A DNA stretch of 64,000 nt from NCBI RefSeq assembly GCF_003086295.3, contig NC_092054.1:12907878-12971877 (forward strand). The letters run 5' to 3'. A program made the translations under genes and the position numbers. The notes under the pieces are model-generated. The model saw nothing but the letters and a program-made list of their open reading frames with translations, searched no databases and had not been told where the DNA came from. Source of the stretch: Arachis hypogaea. Lineage: Eukaryota; Streptophyta; Magnoliopsida; Fabales; Fabaceae. Positions 43,310-56,000 of the stretch are shown piece after piece. Within the stretch, counting starts at the first letter, position 1; every line of letters begins with the position of its first letter.

Positions 43310-44233
43310 ATTGTTAATTAGAAAGGTAAGAGAGAGCAATAAAAAAAGGTTTATGTATATTCAAGTTGTGTAGATAATACAATATAGAAGGGTATTTATA
43401 GATGCTAAGAGAATTGAAATAATAAAGACGTAATATTCTATAATAAATATTCAGATATGCTAAATAATTCTAATGAAAGTTAATTGATCTTAATATATTC
43501 TAACATCATCTCTCAAACTCAAGTGACAACCTGAGTTTGAAACTTATTTAAAACAACAAAATAAAAAAAAACTGCATAAACTGATGGAACAAGTGTAGAT
43601 GGAACTGCCGAAAGAAAGTGCAGATGAAACTGGTGCAAGAAAAGCGCAGATGAAACTGCCACAAAGAAAGCATAGACGAAATTGCCACAAGAAAGCGGAG
43701 ACAAAACTACCACAAGAGTGATGAACTGCCAAAAAAATTAAGATGGAGAACTGTCAGAAAGATGGCGAACTACCCGAAAACTACTAGAAAGGTGGCAAAC
43801 TACAAAGAGATGGTAAAATGCCGAAAGATGCGAACTGTCGGAAGGTGACGAAAAATATCTGGTTTCTCCATGAGAATAGATAAGCAGCGGATAATAGTGA
43901 TGTTTGATTCATTAGACTCGGAAAGATACAAGACGAAGAAGATAGGCTAATCGATGAGGTGAAAAAGTATCAAAGCAATGACAAAAGACAAGAAAAAAAA
44001 ATGGCACAGAGGAAAAGTATGAAAAGTACGGTAATTTCTTCAAAAGAAAAATAACTTATCCTCTTCAAGGAGGATACCATGGCTCTGATACCATGTTAGA
44101 AAGGTAAGAGAGAGCAATAGAAAAAAGGTTTGTGTGTATTCAATTTGTGTAGAATGATACAATATAGAAGGATATTTATAGGTGCTAAGAGAATCGAAAT
44201 AATATAGACGTAATATCCTATAATAAATACGTG
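43310..44233 (-). mobile_element. TRIM-like short LTR retroelement
   Basis: Direct repeats at about 43310-43505 and 44094-44233 (TTAGAAAGGTAAGAGAGAGC onward) are about 90 percent alike. On the minus strand, the right repeat ends CTAACA and is followed by TGGTATCAGAGCC, the copia/TRIM primer-binding site (44079-44093), and the left repeat is preceded by a polypurine-like TTTGAGAGATGA. So the right copy is the 5' LTR. The interior is about 590 bp, non-coding, with tandem GAAACTGCCACAAGAAAGC units of about 36 bp. The 5' LTR seems cut after 44233; LTR-like text may resume near 44386. Confidence 0.75.
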
Positions 44234-44415
44234 ATTGCTATGATTCCTAAAAATATTTGTTTAATTTACTAAAATGGTTAAAAATCAATATTTAAGTTTA
44301 AAACTATAAAAGTAAATAATTATTAAATATTCAAAATTTACTATAAAAAATAAGTTAGGCACCAAGTTATAAACACCGTAGAATTCACTTAATAAATATT
44401 CAAAAATACTAAATA

Positions 44416-45152
44416 CACTACAAAAAAAAAAAACCATTCAGCCACACAGTTTTTAAGTTACATTCGAAATTATGAATAGGTTACGCTTTTCTCCGTATTA
44501 CCCTTTTATAAGAGAATAGAAAACACAATTGTGACATTATTTACAACATGTAGTCTTAGATACAATAAAAATCACTTATAAAGCGTAGCCTTATGTTGAT
44601 ATCTATAGATACACTTTTCGTACCAAAGAGAGCATTTTTAAAGGGTAACTTATTTATTATGTTTTGGATACGCTTCAAAAGTAATGACTAATGTATTTAG
44701 GGCCAAATGGTGACACTTAGTGAATTTTTTTCCCCTTCCCCCCAAAAGCACACACACCTTCAATTCGATCGCGCCTTCCACTTTCAGAGAGCTTACCTTC
44801 GTGCACAAATCCTTCACCATCTACACTCATCACCTTCGCCATTCTCATCGTCGCCATTGACCGTCACCCCCCACTCAACACTCACCGCCACTCACCACTC
44901 GCCACTCACCACATTGCTGCACTGACCAGTTCACCTTCGCGCGTAAACCCTTCACCATTGACATCATCACCTTCGCCATTCTCACCGTCGCCATTGACCG
45001 TCGCCCCATTCACCACTCACCACATCGCTACACTGACCGTCGCTCCTCTTCATCGTCCTGCACTGATCATCGTTGCACCGCCCTCACCATCGTCATCTCT
45101 GTGCTTCTCATCGTCTTCTCTGTGCTCACATCGTCAAATAGGTATGTATTGA
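44416..45152 (+). mobile_element. CACTA-type terminus with doubled CT-rich leader
   Basis: Begins CACTACAAAAAAAAAAAACC, followed by TTACGCTTTTC-type subterminal motifs. It is inserted next to or within LTR remnants. At about 44802-45045 a 130-bp His/Ser/Pro-coding block (ACCTTCG..CATCACCTTCGCC) occurs twice in tandem. Frames there (for example 44707-44925) are low-complexity leader-like sequence. No right terminus was found in the window. Confidence 0.5.
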
Positions 45153-46685
45153 TTTCCATTTGGTTCTGAAATTTCAAAGGTTTAGGATTCCGATTTTAGG
45201 GGTTTTAATTTGGGGTTCGGTACAATAATCTGTGAAATATGGGTTTGTGAATTGTGATTTGATAACATGCGTGCTATATGTTATTGATGAAGATGCATGC
45301 TATTTTAGTATAGTTGTCTGATTCAATTATTCTTCGTTGCAGTTGATTTTAATTTAACAATGTAAAATCTGCAGTTGTCTGTTACTAATTAGTCTGGTGG
45401 CTAGGTTTGCAAGTAAATTAAATTTCAAGTTTATAATAATAATAATAGTAATGTATGTATCAAAATAAAAATGCTTTTTACTGATATAAATTGAGACAGT
45501 GTTCAGCTAAAACTCCAACTGAATAAGAGACTCAGAAGCAAAATTGAGCTAGTTCGTAAGCTATCTTTCATATTAGTTACTGTCTTTGATAATATTCTCT
45601 TTCCCTTCACTTTTGTAAGGAAAATTAAGAAAGGTAAATAAAAACTATCTTTATTTTTTGTTCATGTGCACATTAATCTTGTTACTTTAGAATTGTGCAA
45701 CATAATCTTTAAAATAATTAGCATATTATAGTGACATGTATAAAATAATTAGTTATCATTTTCTTATCTGTGTTTACCAAAGTTAACAACGTCATGCAAC
45801 TTTTTCCTCTTATGGTTCAGATCACAGACTTGCTTGTTAATATTACAAAGTATTATTGAAGCCAAAGCATGAAATTCTAACTAACAAATAGAAAAAGAAC
45901 TTTCTAAAGAAGTATAATTTAGAAGAAAAGCATGTCAGTTTATGTATGATTCTCAAACATGAAGTCCTTTGATTTAATCTATTATACTCTGATGATGCAT
46001 TACAGTGTCACATTACATGTTTTTTGTGCATAAAATTTGATTGCGACCATCTTAGAGTTAGAATTATTGTCCATTAGTTGGGTTATTGTAGAAAAATATT
46101 ATGAAAGAAGATAAGTAGTAGGAAGAATGAATGGATGTGAAAAGAAGTGGAGTTTACAATATCAAAAAATTAAAATTAAAAAGAGAGCACTTCTTCATTA
46201 CTTTCTGTATTGTTTTATACATGATGGATAGAATATTGGTGCATTGTCTAATCTCTTAGAATTTTACTTGGTAATAAACAGATTGATGTTTTTGGTTAAA
46301 GCTCCTAAGCAGATTTTGTCAAAATATTGATTGTGTCATGGCAAGGTATAGCACAATGCATACTTTTTATTCTTTTCACTTTATGATTATGCTATTAAAT
46401 CATATGTAGCTCATGGATCAACTCATTTTCCGAACATAAATATAGTATGCCCATCTTTTCTTTGTTTCATAGTTTTTTGCTTGCATTTATTTTAATTGCT
46501 ATGGCTGGAAATCATATGTTGCTGGCTTTATTGACACTTTAACACTTGAAGTTGTATTGCTATGGCTGAAAATTGTTTGTGCAATTCAATTCAAAGTAAA
46601 CAAATATGTATACCGCAAATAAAATTTATATGTTTCTACATGGTTATTAAAAAATACACAAAGTATATAATTATACATACCGCAA
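45153..46685. other. AT-rich DNA, no gene seen
   Basis: About 1.5 kb between the CT-rich block and the inverted duplication. It reads like intron sequence of the gene-like unit that follows, since the next recognisable piece begins right after an acceptor (TTTTTTTAG, near 46738). No RNA gene or terminus found. Confidence 0.45.
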
Positions 46686-46737
46686 ATAATAAAATTTATC
46701 ATAATAAAATAAATGTATGTGATAACTATTTTTTTTA

Positions 46738-48261
46738 GGTGATGTGTTAATTCCAGAGAAAATAATTGCTAAATATAGTGCTGAGTTGAACGATGAAATT
46801 GTGTTGATTGATTACCGTGACAATTGTATAAAATTAAGATAAAACCCGAAGAAGAAAAATTTGGATACCTTTACATGAGGTAGAAAAGTTAATCACTTTC
46901 TATAACTTCAAAAGCATGTCGTGGGTATACTTAATGTATGTCACAAGTGAAATATTTTTTGTGGCTCTTATGAATAAACGATATGATCAAATCCATTTGG
47001 ATTTTTATGAATCTCATTATGTTAAACATGTTATTGGAGTATTTTTGTTGAAAGTAATCAAAGATAAGTTGGGTTTAAACTACTTTGATGCATCCGAGAA
47101 TGTTACTTCTGATATAGAAGAGGATGGAACGCATAAGAATATGAAAAGGTTAAAATTTTCACAACATTTTTGTTTATATTTATTATTGACTATATATGTT
47201 ATATTTTAATTATTGTAGTTATTAACATATTAATTTTTAAATATGTCTATAATTCATTGAACAATATAATTTTGTTATCTGTTTTTTCTATTGTCTTTTT
47301 TTTTGGTTTTTACATTTTTAGACTAATTGCATTTGTTATGGTATGCAAAGAACTGTCAATAAAAAGATAGTTGAAAACGTACCTAGATTTACAAAAAAAA
47401 AGTGTATTAATGTAGTGAAATTTTGTCCTAATATATAGTCTTATTGCATAACTATATATAACAATAAGGATGTTGAATGTTAGTTTTTTTTTTTTACTTT
47501 AACAAAATTCTTTTATTATTATTGATTATTAATGATTGATTTTATATTTATTCTATATTTATTTTTTATTTTTTTGAGAATTTATTCACATTATGTTCTC
47601 TTGTTGAACATTCAATTTTTATATTTTTTTTTCTTTTACAAATGAAAGTACTGTGAAAAACAGATCAAAAAAAAAAAAAAAAAAAACAGAGTATGCTGAT
47701 TTTTTTTCAGATTTCATATCATACTAGTGTTATATGTGTTCTTGATTTTGTCACTGGTAGATAAGTATGTTACAAACAAAGTGTATTGGATAGATGAATT
47801 ACTTTGTATTTTGAGATATTTTGCATAACATCATCTTACATTTTTCATTGTCGTCATTTTAATCTGTTAATATTTTTTGTAAATTATCATTGAAATAAAC
47901 AGATATGTTGTTCTACATCATTGCAAGACCTTAACTAAATATGACATTCAAACCGATTGATTTGTAAGTTTTTATGATTGTAATTTCATAATTATTGATT
48001 AATTTATTTTTTATGGACCACTTATTACTTGTTTTTATACATTATATCCCGTATCAATTTGCTAAGTTACTACTTGATATTGGAGGATCAGAATACTGTA
48101 AATTAGTTGTTGAACCCTCAAAGAATACTAAAAGTTTTGGAATGAATGTGTTGAAAAGTAAAAACAGAGAACGAAAATACAAAATTGGTCATAAGAAATT
48201 TTTTTTTGTGAAAATGCATAAACTTAAAATAATATCAGAAAGTTTCAAACCACCTAAATAA
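46738..48261 (+). pseudogene. B3-domain-like gene relic, left copy
   Basis: Pieces in order: DVLIPEKIIAKYSAELNDEI plus VLIDYRDNCIK (46741 on), a frame change after that, then MSWVYLMYVTSEIFFVALMN and VKHVIGVFLLKVIKDKLGLN (46916-47209), and farther on QFAKLLLDIGGSEYCKLVVE and NRERKYKIGHKKFF (to 48261). The opening (a P-x-K followed by charged residues and hydrophobic strands) resembles a plant B3 DNA-binding domain, perhaps two. Frame breaks make a working product unlikely. Family call is tentative. Confidence 0.45.
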
Positions 48262-48335
48262 TTACTTTCTAGTTACATAAACTTGAATTAGATGATCTTC
48301 TTTTGAAACCATCTTAAAAACACATGAATATGTGG

Positions 48336-49860
48336 TTTTAAGTTTATGCATTTTCACAAAATCTTTTCACTTAGTACTAATTTTGTATTTCCGTTCTCTG
48401 TTCTCTGTTTTTACTTGTCAGTACATTCATTCCAAAACTTTTAGCATTCTTTGAGAGTTCAACAATCAACTTTCAGTGTTTTGATCCACCAGTATCAAGT
48501 AGTAACCTAACAAAGTGATATGGGATATACGGCGTAAAAAAGTAATAATTAGTCCATAAAAAATAAAGTAACCAATAATTACGAAATTATAATTATAAAA
48601 GCTTACAAATCGATCGGCTTTGATGTCATATTTAATTAAGGCCTTGCAGTGATGTAGAACAACATATCTATTTATTTCAATGATAATTTACAAAAAAAAA
48701 ATATTAAACTAAAATGACAACAATGAACAATGTAGGATAATGTTATGCAAAATATCCCAAAATACAAAGTAGTTCATTTATTCAATACACTTTGTTTGTA
48801 ACATACTTATCTAACAATAACTTTATATAGACAATGACAAAATCAAGAACATATATAATACTAGTATGATATTAAATAAGAAAAAAAATCAATATACCTT
48901 TGTTTTTTTTGTTGATCTATTTTTTATGGTACTTTTATTTGTATCGTACTCTCTATAATATTTGGAAATCAAATTAAAAATTGAATGTTCAACAAGAGAA
49001 CATAGTGTGGATAAACTCTCAGAAAAAATAAATATAGAATAAATATAAAATCAATAATCAATAATAAACAAAAAATTTTGTTAAAAGAAAAAAAAAACTA
49101 ACATTCAATATTCTTAATGTTATATAAGACTACATATTATGACAAAATCCCACTAGAACAACACATGTTTTCTTGGTTGATCTAGGTACGTTTTGAACTA
49201 TCTTCTTATTGGCAATTCTTTGGAACCTAGAACTACAAATGCAATTAGTCAAAAAAAATGAAAAAACCCAAAAATAAGAAAAAAAGATAGACAATAAAAA
49301 AAGCAGATAACAAAATCATATTATACAATGAATTATGGACATATTTAGAAATAAATATGTTAATAACTACAATAATTAAGATATAACATACATACAGTCA
49401 ACAATAAAAATAAACAAAAAAATTATAAAGATTCTAACATTTTTATATTTCTATGCGTTCCTCCATCCTCTTCTATATTAGAAGTAACATTTTTAGATGC
49501 TTCAAAGTAGTTTAAACCTAACTTATCTTGAATTACTTTCAACAAAAATACCCCAATAATATCTTTAACATAATGAGATTCATAAAAATCCAAATAGATT
49601 TGACCATATCATTTATCCACAAGAGCCACAAAAAAGATTCCACTTATGACATACATTAAGTACGCCCATACTATACTTTTGAAGTTATAGAAAGTAATTA
49701 ACTTTTTTACCTCATATGAAGGTATCCAGATTTTTCTTCATCGGGTCTTTATCTTAACCTTAATACAATTGTCACGGTAATCAATCAACATAATTTCATT
49801 TTTTAACTCAGCACCATATTTAGCAATTATTTTATCTGAAATTATCACATCACTCTAAAA
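48336..49860 (-). pseudogene. B3-domain-like gene relic, right (inverted) copy
   Basis: Reverse complement of the left copy. It reads DVIISDKIIAKYGAELKNEI plus MLIDYRDNCIKVKIKTR, then an in-frame TGA, then RKIWIPSYEVKKLITFYNFK and a further TGA before YGQIYLDFYESHYVKDIIGV. It differs from the left copy by many substitutions, so the duplication is not very recent. Confidence 0.45.
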
Positions 49861-49935
49861 AAAGGATAGCTATCACATATATTTATTTTATTATTTTATT
49901 ATGATAAATTTTATTATTTGTATTATATGTAATTT

Positions 49936-50526
49936 ATCTGTTTCTACATAGTTATTAAAAAAATACACAAAATATATATTATTTTAAATTTGTACGCGTC
50001 CTTTGTATACACCAAATATGAATCTTAAATCTTTATCACCGGGTCAATGTTGTCTTGTAGCGAAAAAATGCCTAAATCAAATCCATTCAGCATATTTACA
50101 ACACATAATATGAAATCATTAAAAGAAGCAACAAACAATGTAATGTCTACCTTTTGTGATCACTTCTACATGCAATAATACTCATGGTAGCGAACTAGTG
50201 TTTAAAAAGCTTGTTTTGTTTCTCTGCACACGAATAGAAAGAAACGAACAAGAGTGTTGCTTGAAAATGTACAACACAAAAGGCTGGGAAGAACTAAATG
50301 AAAAAAAATGATGCATTATAACAAGAAACTAACCAGAAATTGAATCACCTTTTGGAAAATGACTGAAGTCTTCTCTTGTTGGAACATGCAGAGTAGAGAC
50401 CGATGAAGTCAGCAGGGAACAATATGAAGAAGAAAAAAAGAAAAGATAGTTGTTAGGCTGTTACCAACAAAATTAGGAATTTTATGATGTCTACTTTATG
50501 AAAGAAGGAACTTCAATTTATAAGAA
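49936..50526. other. Intergenic DNA, no gene seen
   Basis: Begins with a stretch (TTTCTACATAGTTATTAAAA at about 49941) that is a direct, not inverted, copy of sequence just left of the hairpin (about 46635). No coding exon recognised. Confidence 0.5.
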
Positions 50527-50534
50527 TATTTTTT

Positions 50535-50771
50535 AGGGAGCCACTCAGATAAAGACGCCTAAAACGTCTTTTTTTAAAGATGTTTTTCAGTAATTAAAAT
50601 TTAACATATATAATTGATTAAATCATGTTATTTTTGTCAAAAGTAGACTAGATAAATTGATTTAACCGAAAAAATGGTGAATCAAATCTTGAACTGGTCT
50701 AAATTAATATTATTTTTTTTTATAAAAAGTGACTACAATACTTTTATTATAGAAAATGATTAAAATACTCT

Positions 50772-50815
<44 letters not shown>

Positions 50816-51128
50816 TTTAAAAATTATAAATTCTAACCCTACGATAGAAAAATAAAAGACTAAAATTTAGGATTCTCAAAATTAATATATATAATAGAAG
50901 TATTTTAGTAATTTTCTATAATAGGGTATTGTAGTCATTTTCTATAAAAAAATAATATTAATTTAGACCAGTTCATGATTTGATTCACCATTTTTCGGTC
51001 AAGTCAATTTATCTAGTCTAATTTTGACAAAAATAACATAATTTAATCGATTGTATGTGTTAAATTTTAATTATTAAAAAATATCCTTATAAAAAGACGT
51101 TTTCAACATCTTTATCTGAGTGGTTCCT
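50535..51128. mobile_element. Palindromic MITE with 8-bp target duplication
   Basis: 594 bp, nearly a perfect inverted repeat with arms of about 240-290 bp around a (TA)n tract at 50781-50811. Ends AGGGAGCCACTCAGATAAAG and its complement CTTTATCTGAGTGGTTCCT. Flanked by a perfect 8-bp TATTTTTT (50527-50534 and 51129-51136), as expected for hAT-type insertion. No coding capacity. Confidence 0.9.
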
Positions 51129-51136
51129 TATTTTTT

Positions 51137-52129
51137 ATCTTGTAAATAAAAAGTACCGAATTTTTATCTTTTCATATTCTGTGTTTTATTTATTATTTTT
51201 TTTTTACCTTTTCCAACACCCTGTAATTATATATTATTAATGTAACGTTAATAACAATAAAGATAATAATAATAGTAACAATACACGTTACCTATCTTAA
51301 ATTGAATATACATAATACAATACGTTACATTATAATATATTCATAATTATTTTTTGATTTTACCTTAATAAAAAAAGTTTGTCTATTATTATCTCTTATT
51401 TAAAGTGTATTTGTATAGAGTTGAATAAGCTTTAGTAGAGAATCTAAAGCAATTTTCTTTAGAAGTTAGCTAACATCGAATTTAGTAAACACGATAAGTT
51501 TATTATCAATAAAAACTTTTAAATGCTTTTATTTAATGAACAAAAAAATAGATGAAATTTCTTTTTTAATATTTACAATTTAAATTTTTGCAATTTTTAA
51601 ATATAACATGACGAAAAAAACATGTAATAATAATTGATGAAAACCACACTTTTAAATTTTAAATACCCACAAAAACAACTAATTAATATTTTTAAAAATA
51701 TGGACAAAATAAATATATTTTTACAAATGTTTGTGTTTATATTTTTTTGATTCCGTACATTAAAAAATATCTTTTTAAGAAATGATGTTGCTTTTCTATA
51801 TTTTTGTTATCCTTTTTATTATGTGTTCACTAATATTTCTTCAAGAAAATTTAACATAATATTTGCTTGACGATAAAGCGTATGAGTAAAATATGAGAAT
51901 TTTATTACCACGCTGATATATACTTTAAATTTAATTTAAATCTAATGATAAATATATACACAGTATCTTTGTTCAAGATTTTAAATCCATAGATTAGATT
52001 TATGTTAAAATTAAAATTTAGGCAAAAAAAAAAAGTGTATTAACTACCCTAAGAATCTCAAATAATAATTATATTATTTAAATATATTTAAAATTTTAGA
52101 ACCATAACAAATATAATAATTATAATCAT
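51137..52129. other. AT-rich intergenic DNA
   Basis: About 1 kb without gene or clear element border. Confidence 0.55.
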
Positions 52130-52460
52130 CACTACAAGAAATACCGTTAAAATCGACGGGCAATGAAAATCAACGGTAAAATCAACGGCGCAACATGTTA
52201 CTTTTAAACTTGTCGTTTTTTCAAAAATCTAATAAAATCTACGGCATGTCAAACCATCGATAAATGTTAAATAAAATCGACAATCTTTTCGTCGATAATA
52301 TGAGGTTAAGATTTTTCCGTATTTAGTAAAAGCGACAAACTTGCCGTCGATAATATCAAATAAAATTGAGAAATTCTGTCTATTTTTTATTTTCTTTTGT
52401 CTATTTTGAATTTAGAAAGCAACAATGTCGCCGTCGATTTTAATAGCTATATTTTTTTAT
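52130..52460 (+). mobile_element. CACTA-type terminus with TCGACGG subterminal repeats
   Basis: Starts CACTACAAGAAATACCG, the common plant CACTA end, and is followed by about ten AATCGACGG/CGTCGATAATAT motifs in both orientations up to about 52440. The opposite end is not in view. Confidence 0.65.
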
Positions 52461-53427
52461 CATTTGAAAAATAATAGACAATTAAATATTAAATAATGAG
52501 ACAAATAAACTTTTAAATACAAAAATAAAATTTATAATAAATATTAGATAATGAATTTACATACTTGTCAAAACAATAATAAATAATCCTCTAACTTAAA
52601 GATTTGAATATAATTATATTTTCACCATGAATGATTTATACAAACAAGCATAGATAAATAAGTATAGATGCATGCATAATAATTTAACAGAGATAATAAA
52701 AATGAAGATAAATTAAAATTCAATAGTTTAACAGAGATAATAAATAAATAAAAAAAGTAGAAGGCTAAACCTTGAATAGCTTCTCTTCTCTGGGAGTCTT
52801 AAACTCTATCAATACTTGTGATAGTGTAAATGGATGCCACTGCAACTTTGATAATACTTGTGACTATGTCAACCCTGCTAAAAAAATATATATAAGCACT
52901 ATTATTCATTAAGAGTAACACTCACAGTTAACAATTAATTAGGATGTCTGATTCAGCAAAAGCTTTGGCTTTTGAAAATGTTCCAAATAGAGATGAGGTG
53001 TGTTTGATTTCAATTTAGCACCCCTTGCTGGCATACATAGCTGGAAATACATGGTGACTAATGAGTATGGTTCCAAAATTTACATATTAAGGATGCAATT
53101 TTTAGAACCTTGATTAGGAATGACATGTTTGACAATTCACACATCAGACTCTCTCTAACAAGAGGGAAGAAGGTTTGTTTTACTCTCTAATCTCTATTTG
53201 AAGTGACATGACAGTGAAAGCATATTGATTTGTTTTTCTGTATAGGTTACTTCTGGGATAAATCCAGCCTTCAATTTATATGGATGCACATTAATTGGTA
53301 ATTTCATCCTACAACTAAAAATGATTAGGGAATAACTAATTTGGATTGGATTTAAGTAGATACAATAAAATTTGCTAGATATTCATTTTACTATGTATGT
53401 GGATAGTTATTTTCATTCTAAACCGAT

Positions 53428-53746
53428 GGCTTCATGGAGAAAAACAAATGTAATTGGCACAACAAAGAACGCGGCACTGGCCAATCTAGCAAGACTATCA
53501 AGAGAAGGCTTTGAGAAATTGATGAGTGATTATAAACTTGATACATTGGTAACACCTGGTTCAAGTGTTGCACCTGTGCTTGCTATTGGAAGATTCCCAA
53601 GAATAAATGTGCCTGCAGGGTATGATAATAAAGGTGTCCCATTTGGAATAAACTTTGGTGATTTGAAAGGATAAGAATCAAAGCTAATTGAGATTGCATA
53701 TGGATTTGAACAAGCAACTAAAATCAGAAAGTCCCCTCCAGTTTAA
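53428..53746 (+). pseudogene. Amidase-family protein, C-terminal fragment
   Basis: Encodes NAALANLARLSREGFEKLMS, DYKLDTLVTPGSSVAPVLAI and NVPAGYDNKGVPFGINFGDL, the C-terminal part of plant GatA-like amidase-signature enzymes (hydrolysis of amides). After LKG a TAA replaces a sense codon, and the frame resumes ESKLIEIAYGFEQATKIRKS before the natural stop at 53744-53746. The catalytic Lys-Ser-Ser triad region lies further N-terminal and was not found; 52.9-53.3 kb may hold degraded exons. Not functional. Confidence 0.8.
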
Positions 53747-54654
53747 CTTGCAAGAACAAGACAATTCACTGTTGAAGTTCTTCAATACTTTGTCAGACAT
53801 GTTGTCAATTGCCTCATGAACTATACTGTTGTATAACTATAATATCCTTTTATGTGCCCTATTTGAGCAAATTTACGTGTAATAATTAATTTTAGCTTCT
53901 TGACTAAAGTGAGTGTTGTCAAGCTATCTTTCTCAATACAACTATTCTTTAATTTTTTTTCTATTTTTAGCTAATTGGTAAAAACGATATATATCTTGGA
54001 TTTTCTGTAAACATAATACAACTAGAGCTTTCACTTTAACAATTTTCATATATTTTTTTCCAGCTAACTAACTCAAATTCTAAACAAAAACCAATAATTC
54101 TTTGTTACTTAGCCCAAGTAAGAAAGAGTGTAAACCTTTATTACATGATTTTTTAGGTAGATTATTATCTCAAGTTTACTCAATTAATATAATGTAACTA
54201 ACTAATCTAATTTCTTTTCCTCTTAGTTATAGCATCTAACTCATGTATATAAAGAATTAGAATTTGTGCTATTTTACATATCAGTTTATTGTACTGAGTT
54301 AAGTGGAATTCAAATTGCAGCAATCACTTTTATTAAACTTGCTTTGTATAAGAAACCAATTTACAAGCATAGAACAACATATAATACAATTTGAAAGGAA
54401 ATATTACACGAACAAAAAACTAATCTGGATTTCAATTTACTTCTGCACTATCATCAATTATACCAATTAGAATTGTGTTTGAAAACAGTAGAATTTTACT
54501 ATATTAAAATACTGCATATAATGCTATATTTACCATCCTAGAGTTCTGCTGGAGTTCTATGGGCACCAAAAGTTTCATGAACAAATAATCCATTACCATA
54601 TAAATTATTGATTTTTCTATTCTACATCAATGATTGAGATGCATCATGTACTAT
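53747..54654. other. Downstream flank of the amidase relic
   Basis: AT-rich DNA with no further gene. Possible 3' untranslated sequence of the former amidase gene. Confidence 0.5.
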
Positions 54655-56000
54655 ACTTTAAGTCATTTAAACTAAAGCAGATGTTCATTTTACTATAGTT
54701 TCGGATGGTTCTTTTCCTTCTAAAGTGGATGGTTATTTTGGGTATACCATTTGTCTTTTATTTGATTTTCTGGATTCTGCTTACACATGCCTCGCAAGTT
54801 TCATTTGTTATGTGGGTTGGATTAGATTTAGTTTAATTTGATTGAATTCAAGTTGCGTTTCAGTTACGTCATTTAAACATGGTGCACGAGTGGTATTTTT
54901 GGTCAATTTGTTAGTTGTTTCTTATCAACTAATGCAGATGTTCATTTTACTGTGTATGCGAATTATTACTTTCTTTCTAAAGTGGATGTTTATTTTGGGT
55001 ATACCGTTTGTCTTTTAATTAGATTTTGCATGCACATGCTCCACATATTTCTTTTGTTTTATGGTTTGAAAATTAGGGATTAAAATACGATCCATGTAAA
55101 CATTAATATTAACTTGAAAAGAACATCAAGTCTTAATTTGAAATTAAAAGAAAATTTTTTTTATTATATAAAATATTTACACGAGATATATAATTTATAG
55201 TTAGAGGAATACAAGAGAACCAGCCGTTAGTTATCAATATTTAAAAGTATAGGTTAAAATAACAAGAATCTTCAAGAAATGCTGCATCATGATGACAATG
55301 TTAAGCTCTTCAAGGTGGTCATAAGTTAAGGAAGGTTGTCAGGAGCTCTCTGCTTGTAATTTTTCTCCAACATTCTGCTAGATTGTATATGTGATCCTTC
55401 TTTCTCTTCCTTGCTCTTTTCTTTTATAACTTGTGCAATAACCGATATGCACTGGAGAACAGGAGCACAACTAAATTTTCAGGCATATAAATTACTAGTG
55501 TGTAACAAGAACTCATTAACCCCAAGCTTTAGAAAAAATCAACAATCTATGGAGACAAATTTTAAATTCATCAAAGCATATATTATTAAATGATTGCTTT
55601 CATTATAACCAATAAAACATAGTGAAACTCAATTCCAACATAGAATGAAATGAACATCTGTATACATTGTAAAATGAACATCTGCTTTAGTTGATAATAA
55701 ACATCTAACAAATTAACCAAAATTCCACCCGTGCACCATGTTTAAATAGCTTAACTTAAACCTAATTTCAATTAAAAAAATTAAACTAAATCTAATCCAA
55801 TTTTCCTTCATTACTCCCAAACTACATAACAAAAGAAACTAGTGGAACATGTGCATGCAGAATCCAGTAACTCAAGCAAAAGACCAATATTATAAGTAAA
55901 ATAAACATCCACTTTTCGAATGAACGAACTATCTACAAACATAGTAAAATGAATATCCGCTTTAATTGATAATAAACATCTAACAAATTAAGAACCTTTA
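54655..56000. repeat. Inverted repeat built on the AAATGAACATC motif
   Basis: The left arm (about 54655-55030) and right arm (about 55640-56000) are reverse complements: TGTTCATTTTACTATAG and TGGTGCACGAGTGGTATTTT pair with their complements on the right, including ACCCGTGCACCATGTTTAAA. The short unit TAAAATGAACATCTG also occurs singly at about 53385, 57140 and 57170. It could be the arms of an unclassified foldback element; no transposase or clear target duplication was found. Confidence 0.7.

Larger units (their letters stand above)
46686..49935. repeat. 3.2-kb inverted duplication (hairpin) with two arms of about 1.55 kb
   Basis: Left arm about 46686-48229, right arm about 48336-49935, loop about 105 bp. 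The arms are reverse complements at roughly 85-90 percent by eye: for example AGAGAACGAAAATACAAAAT at 48165 pairs with ATTTTGTATTTCCGTTCTCT near 48382, and GAGTTGAACGATGAAATTGT pairs with the region near 49800. Poly-A/T runs and AT-rich introns are paired too, so genomic DNA was duplicated, not a transcript. Confidence 0.92.
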
